Assembly: GCA_963978895.1 (NCBI GenBank)
Contig: OZ022238.1
Location: 38,763,820-38,827,819 of the forward strand
Reading direction: 5' to 3'
Source of the DNA: Erpobdella octoculata
Taxonomy: Eukaryota; Annelida; Clitellata; Hirudinida; Erpobdellidae
Length of the DNA stretch: 64,000 bases
Within the stretch, counting starts at the first letter, position 1; each line of letters opens with the position of its first letter. This document shows, one piece after another, positions 12,486 through 24,600 of this stretch. The notes under the pieces are model-generated. The model did no database searches and had not been told where the DNA came from. It saw nothing but the letters and a program-made list of their open reading frames with translations. The position numbers were made by a program, and so were the translations under genes.

Positions 12486-12894
12486 TTTTAAATCATTAAA
12501 CTCTACGTTTCATTAAAGTTGTTGCAGCTAAATATGTGGTGTTGTTCAATAGAGAGTGTTTATTATACAGTATTATTTATTCATCCGATATACCAGTAAC
12601 TATTAGTGCTTTTATGACGACATCTGATATACCAGTAACTATTAGTGCTTTTATGACGACATCGTCAGTTTCTCACACAAACCTTTATTTTTTAAATATA
12701 CCTGAAAAAAGACCTATTTAGACTTGGCCCACGGACTAATAGACTTACCTACATTTTTAGTCGCCGAATTACAAAATTTTAAGGAATTTGTAAAAAACAA
12801 AGTTGTTTACAGTTTTCTTGTTTCAGTTTTAAAACGTGTGAAGACTTAAGATTTAATTTGTTTATTACTGATGTCGGTTGAACATGACTTAGTA

Positions 12895-13245
12895 ACAAGT
12901 AAATTAAAAACGAATTTTTAAAACCCAATGCTTTTATATGTAATTAAAACACAAATTTTGCAATCAATTTTTTCTTATATTACTCTTTTATTTTATATTA
13001 AAGTCGAAATATCTTAATTATATCGAAATATCGAAATTAATTAAAATTAACTAAATTAATTGACTTATTGTAAAACTAATAATTGAATATTGCATTGTCT
13101 TCTATTTTGAGCATGTATGCAAAATTTGAAAAAAATCTATCATCAGGAAGTGACTCAAAAATTGATTGCAAGATTTGAAACAGACAGAGAAACAAACAGA
13201 CAGACAGAGAAACAGAGACGACGAGTTAATAAAAGCATTGGTAAA
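12895..13245 (+). repeat. Dispersed copy of the 459-bp array element
   Basis: Matches the leader at 5868-6030 and the first half of the 459-bp unit almost base for base, then diverges after TAATAAAAGCATTGGTAA. It shows that the array at 5868-7145 grew from a mobile or dispersed repeat. Confidence 0.85.
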
Positions 13246-13790
13246 AACATTTGAAATTGATTACCTAGAGAACAATTTTGTCAAAATGAAAGAACGGTGA
13301 TATAGCGATACAGGGACGGATTCAGGGGAATGGGAGAGATGCAGCTCCCCACCAGAGTATCAATTAATTTTTTTTTGGGTAGAATATAGCTTTTCAAAAC
13401 GTAAAATAGATTGCTAAAACTGGCTAAAACTTGTTTGAAGCCTTCAAACGTTGTTACGTAAACTAAATAAGAATTCTATTACCCAATTACCGCAACTATT
13501 AAAAATAAATAACCAAGATTCAGTAAATAACGTATTCGGTTGAATTTTAGTTGTAATTATGTATTTATATAAAATTATTAATAAATAGAAAAAAGTTTCT
13601 AAATTTTTTGTTAACATTTAATTCATAGAATGAAAAAAAACTCGTCACTAAACAACCGAAACTATTCAGCTTAATAAATAACCAAGATTCAGTAAATAAC
13701 GTATTCGGTTGAATTTTAGTTGTAATTATTATTAATAAATAAGATAACAAAAAGTTTCTATATTTTTGTTAACATTTATTTAATCAATAA
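13246..13790. other. AT-rich spacer with a direct duplication
   Basis: A roughly 60-bp block containing ACCAAGATTCAGTAAATAAC occurs at about 13511 and again at about 13680, followed by related TTATTAATAAATA sequence. No gene recognised. Confidence 0.55.
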
Positions 13791-13799
13791 GTCCGCGGT

Positions 13800-14168
13800 C
13801 TGCATTTTACCCACCCCGACGCGTTTCAATTTTAACAGATTACGCATTGTATATTCTTCGAAATAAGACGATCCAGGCCGAATTTTTTAAAACCCTTTTT
13901 TAACGAGCATCTAAGACTCAAGAGAAAGATATATCCCAAATTTCATTACAATCCGTTCAGTGGTTTTTGCGATGTATGTATGTATGTATGTATGTATGTA
14001 TGTATGTATGTATGTATGTATGTATGTATGTATGTATGTATGTATGTATGTATGTATGTATGTATGTATGTATGTATGTATGTATGTATGTATGTATGTA
14101 TGTATGTATGTATGTATGTATGTATGTATGTATGTATGTATGTATGTATGTATGTATGTATGTATGTA

Positions 14169-14204
<36 letters not shown>

Positions 14205-14699
14205 CGTGCGTGTGTGCGTGCGTTCGTGCGTGCGTGCGTGTGTGTGTTTTTTTTATACATTGCTACACCATTTATCTGATCGTAATGAAATTTTCACACA
14301 ACATTCAAAGTCATTAAAATCTTGAGAGTCAATAGAGGAAGTTTTCGTGAAAAAAATTAAGATCGGTCACAAAGTGAGTGGGAGAGCGAGCGGAAATGGG
14401 AGAGCGAATGTGAGTCAAAACTGGAGAATGAGCGGGGACGAAAACGGAAAAACAAGCGGGAACGGATAAGCAACCGGGAGCGAAAAAGCGAGTGGGAAAG
14501 CGAAAGCGACCGAGAAAGCAAAAGCGACCGGGAACTGGAGGGCGAGCGGGCAAGCGACCGGGAACGGGAAAGCGACCGGAAACAGGAGAGCAAACAGGAA
14601 GCGACCGGGAGCGAGAAAGCAAGCAGGGAAGAAAACGGGAACGAGAAAAACTATAGAAAAACTTATAAAAACTCCGAGCAACGCTAGGTACCCCGCTAG
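13800..14699 (+). mobile_element. Helitron-like element A with internal microsatellite
   Basis: The right end reads CCCCGCTAG then T, like a Helitron 3' terminus (CTRR followed by T), preceded by a GC-rich short stem region. The body holds a (GTAT)n tract at 13973-14172 passing into (GT)n, a conserved block around TCTGATCGTAATGAAATTTT, and a GGGAACGGGAAAGCGACC-type purine-rich array (about 14380-14640). The same block order recurs inverted at 33-34.3 kb. The 5' end is not defined. Long frames in the array are artefacts. Confidence 0.55.
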
Positions 14700-15604
14700 T
14701 AATATAATAATTTAAAGCACGCTTTCACAAAAATGAAGTGAAAGGCAGAAATCACCATAGTAGGTACAACTAGTCACCGCAGTAGGGAAATATCTCAATA
14801 AAATTAAAATCCTGAAACACTTTTTAAAGAACTGTTCAAAAATTAATCGTATAACTTTCTCAAAATACAGTAACCTATGACAAAACATTTTATAACGATT
14901 TTTTTTATTTAAAAACTGTACATCTTATTTTTCAAGAGTTCATTGTCAAATCTAAAATCAACAAGTGTTTCAGAAAGTTAAAAATTAATAAATGTCAAAA
15001 TCTAATTACACGGTTAGTCCTCCTGATGGGGAGGACATTCAGACATTCCCCCTGGCTAAGTGCCTGTGATTTAAGTTTTTGTAGTGGAGACAGCGGAGAG
15101 CAGCAACCAACAAACTCTTCTCAGTCATCTTCATGATTAGGCCTATTATCATGCAATACTAATGATCTATTTATATCCGCGCCATTTTATGGGTGTTGAT
15201 TATGTTGAGGAAGTTGTCTGAAGGCGGAACAAAAAAAAAAAATTTAGTCTTACAATTTAGATAAATTTATTATTAAATTATCACATGATTTTATCTACAA
15301 ATATCTATTTAACACGTTCAATTGTTACATCGCTGGTTTGTGTTTGTATTGAGGTGTTGTTGAGCCGGTCCATCTTGCACTGGTTGACTTTTATACCTAA
15401 TCATTTTATCTGTTTTTGTCTCGTGGAATTGCCGCAGATTTGATTTTAACTAGTCGCCGCATGTGTGATGGGCATCTTGAGATTCGTTGTATATTTTCTT
15501 GTTTTTTAATAATTTTAAGTCGTAAACTGTTAGGGTTTGAGTCGGTTTGAAGTTTTTTGTTGTTGATAGAATAGAATAAAATTTACACCGAAGAACCAGG
15601 TAAA
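14700..15604. promoter_or_regulatory. Upstream and 5' region of RPTOR
   Basis: AT-rich sequence leading to the raptor start codon. A small inverted repeat around 15010-15050 (CTCCTGATGGGGAGG) and a poly-A stretch near 15230 are visible. I cannot place the transcription start or a named promoter motif. Confidence 0.35.
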
Positions 15605-18600
15605 ATGGTTTACACTAGCATTTTCAAGGAAAATTTTGATCTGAGACCTTTGGGAAGAATATTGGATGGTGAAGAGCCAGGTGACGACGAAATCGTCGCG
15701 GCTTTCTGGCTACAAAAACAAGTATTTGTGTCAGAACGACATCAAGAAATGATTGAACCATGTAATCTTGTTGCACAGGCATGGCGAATGAAAGAAAGAG
15801 TTAGTTGGGTTTCATTAAATTATGGTTTAAATAATTTTATGTTTTAATTAATTTGGGGGTATTAACAGTTTAAAAAATGCTACAACCTGGCAGTTTAAAT
15901 ATGATCTTGTGGTTCAGGTTCAGTGGTGTCTACCTGAGTTGCCGACCTCCGAGTTGCCGACCGCAATGACGTATCAACTTGCCGACCGATGTTTTTTAAG
16001 ATCGTACTAAGTTGCCGACCTCGTCAAAAAATTTTCTATTTTATTTTTTATTTTTAGCTAATAGAATCGTTCAAAAATAACGAATCATTTAAATAATCCA
16101 ACTGAGACTAAAAAGAATCGTTCAATCTTATTTGGTTCATTTACATAATTAGCGTGGAGGCGGAGCTCAAAGAATTTGCCAGTCAATGTCAAAGAGCCTC
16201 AACTTTGGTTTATTACTATCACACGGTCAGTTTCTCACGAGGTTAAGCGAAAAGTAAACGTAAATTAAAAAGCAGCTCTACTTTATTCTACTAGCATAAT
16301 AGAGTTAAATATGCAAATAATGGATAAATAAACTTAACTATTGCGCAGCGAACCAGTAAGAATCATTTTTATTGTTAAGAAAAACATTTTTAATTAATAT
16401 TAAAAATAATTATTGTTAAAAAAAATTTAATGAAGAATAAAAATATTATTTTTTATTTAAATTGACACTGTACTGAACAGTACGCAACAGTCTGTACGTA
16501 TCAATTTTACCAGCCACATGCTGGGAGTGTGCCTTTGAAATTCTTTCCTCCAGTCGGATATATTTCGGCTTTCTTCTCGGAGGAGATGCACCAGCTTCAG
16601 ATTTGCTTATGTCTTTCTCCGCAGAGGCTAGACAAATCTTGATTGCGTGAATGTAAATAAATATATTGGGTTGGACAGGCAAACATTTATTCAGTCCAGA
16701 GTGCCAACCCTCCATGGCATTGTTAACTTAATTGACATGGAGGCGGAGCTTACCGAACTTGCCAGCCAATGTCAAAGAGCCTCAAGTTTAGTTTATTTAC
16801 ATTAACTCATTCTTTTAACAAAAATATTATTGCTGTAGTATAAATGAATTGTATTATTATTATTATTGTTTAAATACAAAATAACAAAGAGTTGTTTTTA
16901 TTTGCTTGGTGGTCGGCAACTTCATACGCTTTGATAAAACGCTGGTCGGCAAGTTCGACGTTATTGGCGAAAATCGATGGTCGACAACTCGGAGGTCGGC
17001 AACTCGGTACGGCACCGGTTCAGTAGCTAAGTTTTTTAAATTTTCTGAAGACACTTCATTATTGTAACACTCATTATTTAAATAGAGTGTCAACATTACT
17101 CCCTGAAACACCCCAGACTGACCCAGACTTTATTGGGCTACACCATGCTTCACTGAACTTCACCCGACTTTACCGGGGTTCACTGGACCGCACCATGCCG
17201 TGAGGTTCGATGAATGCCGTTAAGGTCGGGAGAAGTTTGGTGAGTTACAGAAAGGTCTGGTGAAGTCTGCTTAAACATGTAAGCCATAAAAACCAGGTTT
17301 TTTTCACAAATCCCTTATATTTCAAGATTTGCCGGCTTTTCATTTATTGCGAAAAATTTATCTTAAAAGTACATCTTTTCAATGTATATATCTAAACATT
17401 TATATAATTGTTTTTGTTTAGTTTTTTTAAATATAATTATTATTTTTAACTAGCATGATATTCGGGGTTTTTAAAGGTTTCTCTATTGTTTTTCTCTCGC
17501 TCCTATTTCCTTCCCCGCTTGCTCTCACGCTCCCGGTTGCTCTTCCGTTCCCGGTCGCTTTCCCGCTCTCAGTCACTTTTTCTTTCCCACTCGCTATTTC
17601 GCTCTCGGTCGATTTTACGAATCCGGTTGTCAGTAATATTAAAAAGACAGTATTTGAAAACAATTTATTCTTAAAGATTTAATTACATACATTTTTGGTA
17701 AGATTGAAGTTTGTTTATTTTCAGTTTATTGTTTATTATTTCGAGAGTTACTGTAACATGTTGAAACAAAATGTGTCGAAATTATTGGGTGGTCACAGAT
17801 ATGAGTTATGTCATTGTTTTAGATATATTATTTTTAGGGACTGGCCAAACTGCAGTAGACAGCACCATTCTGATTTCTGCATCATACTGTGGCCGAAGCC
17901 GAATAATAAATAATCGAGTCGCATATAGTAGCCTTAATCTTAAACTTATAGAATTCACATTTATTTAATGTGATAAAAACCCAAAAATGGTTGTCTCTGT
18001 TGTTTAATTTCAATTTTGATCTGTCCTGGGTACCCACCAAAATCGGGAATGCCTAAGTAATATGCAGGCCGAAGTTATTCGGACTTTGGCAAGATTGTCA
18101 CGTCGGCCAGTCTCTAATTATGTTAAAATAAGGTTATTTTCATTATTTTAATGATTTTTTATACTATTCTTTTATGTGTGGTGTGTAGTCTATGTTTTAA
18201 CAGTCTGACACAGATCTATAACTTTCTCTCTGCTAAAGTTAAATGCCTTATATGTATGTGAAATTCTTTTTTCTAATAGGATTTTTAGCTTTAAATAGTT
18301 AAGAAATAATTCTGCATTTTATGGTTTTTTAACTTTATTAAGGTGTTTCAAACTCTTTTTCCTTCATAGCAGGAAGTTAAAGATTCAGAAAATCAAAGTC
18401 TTTTACCTTCAAATTCACATAACCACTCATTTAATGAAAACAATTTTTGCAAGCAGCAATGCAAGGTAAACAATGTTTTATAAGTTTGAAGATGCTGCAC
18501 ATCTGTTCAGCACTTGAATCTGATGATTTTAATCTGAATCCCTAATTGTAGGTTCTTCTGAATTTTAAGATTTAATTTATTAATGCATTTTAAGAAGCAA

Positions 18601-21600
18601 GGAGGTGGCTGTTTTTTTCCCTGAAAGAAACTAATATTCGTTGTATTAATAATATTAAAAATAATTACCGTAGAAAATTTTAATTATTTCAGATTCAACA
18701 TCTTACTAATATGAAATGTGTGTGCCTGCAATATAGTAATGAACCAGCCAATTTTTCACGGACCGGGCCCGTTTCAAAAGCCAAAACTCCAGGCCCGGCA
18801 CGTCTAATTTAGGCCTGGTCAGTCCCGTTTTTAAGGGCCTAAAATTCTTATGTGCTTGGCAAAAAATTCGGCCCGGCCCGTGCAATACTCTAGCCTGTAA
18901 TAATATGCAATATATTAACTAAGCAAATTAAATGAGTTTGCCATAGGTAATGTTGTCAAATAAGCTACTAGCTCACCCAGGTGCTGTGTGAGCTCGCCAA
19001 GCATTAGCTTCTCGGGAAATGTGCCTCTCAAATTCTGTGTAATCAGCACCAGACTCTAAATGTCCTTTGGCAGTGAGTTCCACGTGACTTCTCCAAAGCT
19101 GGACAACCTCCATGGCCAAAAATTACTCATTCTCACTGATGGTAATGTCAGGTCACGATTATGACTGAGGTATGCTGGACTGCGGCCATGGAGGGGGTTG
19201 TTCGCAAATTCCATAATTTTAATACACCTGTAGCTGAAAGAGAAGGCAGTGTAGCTGGTTGCTCTAAAAACACTGGAATGATACTTTCTGTACAGCTGCA
19301 TTTGTTATGGTGGTCTTAAGCTCTATTCATGTATGAGAATTCCATTATAATAGAATTTTAAATTGTTATTGTTGATAAGAACAAATGAAATTACATATTT
19401 TTTATTTGTAAGGTTGAACAAAGCATTTTTTACAATAAAAAAGTAATTTGTGTCAGAAATAATTTAGTAAGATATAGTTAAATGTAATAAGATATAGTTA
19501 AATGTAATAAGATACAGTTAAATGTAAAAAAATATATTCTTGCTAACTGAAACTAGTTAACGATTTTTTTAAAGTATAATTTGTGTTTGTATTTTTGTTT
19601 CAGGTGTTTAGGCATTTTTTAGGTTATTAAAATCAGAAAGAAAATCTTATTTTTGTTTTATTATAAAATGTTTTATTTTGTTTTTTTTTTTATATTATTT
19701 GTAAGCAATATTGTTAATATGGAAATTCTCACAACCAAATGCATTGTGTATTTCAATCATCATTTAGATTAAAAATATTAGAATTAAATTTGTATTTCGA
19801 TATTCATTCGATTGTTTGTTCTAAGAAATTTCTTCACAATTTTAAAAAGTTGTAAGCTGAAATAAGAATTTTAACACCCCATGTTTTAAAGTTAGTATGT
19901 CTTCAAAACAATTTTTGGTTTACTTGGTTTCAGTTTTCAATATGTCTACCGGTTTATTAAGTAAATGATTGAAGTATAATGATGAGACAAATAATATATG
20001 CTGAATTATTAGTTTATTTTTATTATTAGTTATTATTATTAGTTTAATATAACAGATGTGTTCAAATGTTATAATTATGCTTTCAGCCTAAAATGTGAAC
20101 ATTTGTTTGTTTAGCAATAACAAATATATGCAATGCGTATCACATTTTTCATTTGTATATATGTAAAAAGTTAAACTAATAAATATCTTACTTTTTAATT
20201 TTTCAAGTTGACTCACTTTTAGTTTATTATTGATTTGTTTTATTTCTAAACAGATGAAAACAGTTAGCGTGGCTCTTGTTTTATGTCTAAACGTCGGAGT
20301 TGATCCTCCAGACACAGTCAAAGTATCTCCGTGTGCTCGACAACAGTGTTGGATCGGTGAGTTTCTATGAGAGTACATGCTGTGCGAGAATGCTCCAAAC
20401 ATGGCCCTTGTTTATGAACAACTCATAATATGAGAAGCAAGTTATAAAATGTCTATTTTATCTTAAGATCCTCATCAGTTTGGGGACCCGTGCAATGGAA
20501 CAGGGACTCAGAAACCGATAGAAGTGATTGGTGCAGCACTTCAGAAACAGTACGAGAGGTGGCAACCTCGTGCCAGGTACAAGCTCAGTCTCGATCCGAC
20601 CGTCGACGATGTTAAAAAACTGTGCATGTCGCTGAGGAGAAATGCAAAAGATGAAAGAGTTCTTCTTCATTATAATGGCCATGGAGTACCCAGACCTACA
20701 CCTAACGGTGAAATCTGGGTCTTCAATAAAGTAAATTGTTCTGTAATGTCAAACTTCTCAATTTTTTAAAGTATAATCATGAATTCTCGTCTGCAAAAGG
20801 CTTGTGTATTGACTTTCATAATTTCAGCATTACACGCAGTACATCCCGCTTTCTGTACGAGATCTGCAAATGTGGATGGGAAGTCCGTCCATTTATGTGT
20901 TCGATTGCTCGAATGCTGGAAATGTGGTGCAGTTCATCAAGAATCCTCCACCCGTTTCGTCGTTGTTCACAAATAATGAAGCCGAAGGAGATCACCTGAA
21001 TGAAGTTTGTATTTTCTTGTTATCCATATTTGCGTAGTTTTATGAATTTGTTTATCATTTTTCAAATAGTTTAATTATTAAATAATGATATCGCTATATA
21101 GTTTATGTACTTTGTTGCTAGTTGATTTATGGTTTGATTATTATTGTTGATTAAGAGCATAAATTATAAATTTTGATTTCATTGTTTAGCCCAGGCATGC
21201 ACAACATACAGCCCGCAGGCCAAATCCGACCCGCCAACTGATTTTATACGGCCCTCGAAGAATTTTGAGGAAATTAATTTAATTAGGTCCTCCGTGGCTT
21301 TTCAGAGAAAATATCGTGAAATATCTCTGGTTGATTTTTATAAACTTTACGTTCATCAAACAAGATTTCCAGTTATTCGAATGCATGCAATGAAAATGAT
21401 TTCACTATTTTCATGCACTTATTCATGTGAACAGTTTATTCTCAAAAATGAAGCTCACTAAAAACAAAAATAGAAGTAAATTATCTGATAGAAATTTCTT
21501 GTTGTTGGTTTCAAGGAAACTGTTATTAATAAGTAACTTCATTAAAAATATTTTTTGTCTAATAAATGGTTATTACGTTATTTTGTATTTGGCCCTCGAG

Positions 21601-24600
21601 GTTGTTTTTAAAACATTTTTGACCTCTAGTCAATAACAGTTGAGCATGCCTGGTTTAACCTAATATTTTATTACATAAATTAAATTTTCAGTATACTAAT
21701 GTGTACAGAATGTAATTAAATTCTTTACATTGTTATTTAATAAATTGAATTTGATCAATAGACAGATGTATCAGAAGAGAACACTTCCAAAGTAGATGAG
21801 AATGCAACGATTATTACACCAGGATCTTGCATTTTATTGGCTGCTTGTCAAGCCAATGAAATCTTGCCTCTCAATCCGGAACTGCCTGCAGATTTATTCA
21901 CGGCCTGTTTGACAACACCTATCAAAATAGCTCTCAAGTGGTAAATATGATCTGGTGTTTCTTTTTTAAAATGTTTGATTGTGCAATGAAACTTTAATTT
22001 GCAATGATTATATTTGTAAGCCTATCTTATTTTTTTAATTTTATATTCCTAGGTACGTTTTGTCCAGAAACTCAAAATTAGTTCCGCATTTTACGATGGA
22101 TCTGGCAGACCAGTAAAGTTTATTTTGAATTTTTTGTTAATTTTCCAAGTTTGTATTTAACTTTTGTATTTAATAATTTCACTTAGAATTCCCGGTCAGC
22201 TGAATGATCGTAGAACTATGCTCGGTGAACTTAACTGGATCTTCACTGCCATCACAGACACAATTGCATGGAATGTTCTTTCAAAAGGTTTGTAGTCATC
22301 TTTTTTCAATTCATTTTTTGTAATTAGGTTAAATTTAATAAAAATTTAATTTATCCTCAGAGCTTTTTCAGAAGTTGTTTCGACAAGATTTACTTGTGGC
22401 GAGCCTTTTCAGAAATTTTCTGCTAGCAGAAAGAATTCTTGATTACTACAATTGCAATCCGATTTCACTACCTCAACTTCCTTCAACACGACATCACCCC
22501 ATGTGGTAAAATAATTGTTACTGTTGTTTATTATATTGAAATATTCACACAAAACAATGTTTACTCTGTTTTTATGCATATAACTCGCCCAGGACGCTCA
22601 TCACTGCCTTATTAATTATTTTTAAGAAAAAACCAACTTCGGCAAGCCCTTTGCCTGAAACAGAAATAACAGCGCACAAATATTGCTACGCCTGCAATGT
22701 CAATGCAAGGTCAATAAAAATAATGTCGCCATAAAAACCGTCCAATGAAATCTTAAATAAATTCGAGCTGTTGGACTCTTGAAAGATCATTCAATGCAGC
22801 CACTACTCTGTTACTGAAGAAAATTTTTTTACAATCTCCTTTTGCCGAACTATTCTATATCGATCGAAAGCTTCAATCTGTTTTAGGTCTATTAACATTG
22901 AGAACTGCTTGGCTGTTGTACGGTGATCTCACAATGTCTCTCAATTCACATATGACAATAATACTCCACAATATCACCATTGTTGCAAAGGCCCTCACTT
23001 TCATCTTTGCTGCATCCTCAAGTGAATCAATGTCTGAATGAGTGAGCAGTGCAATTGTGTCTTTGTTCAGATTTTGTCATCTCAAGAGTAGATTATTGCA
23101 ACTTCATACTCTTGATCACTTTGAAACTCATTACGTCTATACTTTGTGTATTGTGTTATCATTTTATGAAAAGAATGCAGTTGTAGTTTTGTTTTCAGGT
23201 TAGCATGGGACTATGCATTAGATGGAGTTCTACAGCAACTTCCCAATGTATTAGAGAATCCATCTTCATTTCAACACAGCTCATTCTTCTCTGATCAACT
23301 TACCGGCTTTGAAGTTTGGTTGCAGAGTGCCATTTCCTTGAAAGTTGATGACGACACGATGAATCAGGGTAATCTCGGCTCTCCCGATCAGCTGCCGATC
23401 GTACTTCAAGTCCTTCTCAGTCAGGTTCATCGACAGAGAGCCCTCGATCTTCTTGGAAAGTTTCTCAATTTGGGACAATGGGCTGTGAACTTGGTTTGAA
23501 CTTTGTTCTTATAGAATGATTATAATTTCCTGATTAAAGTTTCTAGTAAAATTATTTGGTTTTTGCATCACAAATTGTATCAAATTGAGTTATTATTTTA
23601 AATCGGAAAGTATTTTTTGATTGTTACTCGTTTCCCAGGCATTATCAGTGGGGATATTTCCGTACGTTCTCAAGTTGCTGCAGAGTTCTGCTAGGGAGTT
23701 AAAGTCTCTCCTTGTTTTTATATGGGCCAAACTTCTTGCAGTTGATATAGTAGGTTACTTTCTATGTGTTTTTTCAATATAATCCTTTATATAATGAACT
23801 ATATATCGTCAATGGTCACTTTTTCAGCCCATGATCTATCCTCCCTCTATTTAGTTTGTTTATTTATTAATACAGATTAATTAATTAATTAATTTGTATT
23901 CTGCATTTCTACAACAGAGCTGCCAGACAGATCTTGTTAAGGACAACGGGCACAAATATTTTCTTGACGTTCTTTCAGATCCTACGATGGAGGTTGTTTT
24001 CCTAAATTGATATTTTTACATTTTATGTAATTAATTTTTTTTAAATAATTTAAAGTTGATTTTGTTTTAATTTTTATTGTTTTATTGAACAGCCAACAAC
24101 AAGGATGACTGCAGCTTTTGTCTTGGCTTTGATGGTTGACAATTATCGTAACGGACAGGTTTTAATTTATGGTTGTTTTTTGTTTTTTATTGTTTTTGCT
24201 TTGTTTCGATGTTTTATTGTGTTTTCAGATTGTTGCAGTTAATAGCAGCATCATATCCACGTGTCTCCTACTAGTCACTGATCCCCACCCTGGTCTGAGG
24301 AAATGGGTCACATTGTGCTTAAGCAAGGCTAGTTCCACTATCATATTATTTTTTCTTGAATATTTTTTAAAAGTAATTTGATTAATAGTTTCTCACAGTT
24401 TCTGATCTTAAATCTGTTGACTTGTGTTGATGCGATTTGTGATTTCCAAACCTGAGACTTGTGAAAATCCAGCCAATGATTATTCCAGGATTGTTGCCTG
24501 TCATTTCGAGATATGTAAAAAGATTGTTAACGAAATTTTGTAGGTTTGGTTAAATTATGATGAAGCAAGATGGATTGGAGTGAGAGACAGTGCTCATGAA

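Noticed and set aside
13946..14325. Met-Tyr-Val-Cys and His-Thr repeat frames
   Set aside because: Translations of the (GTAT)n/(GT)n microsatellite.
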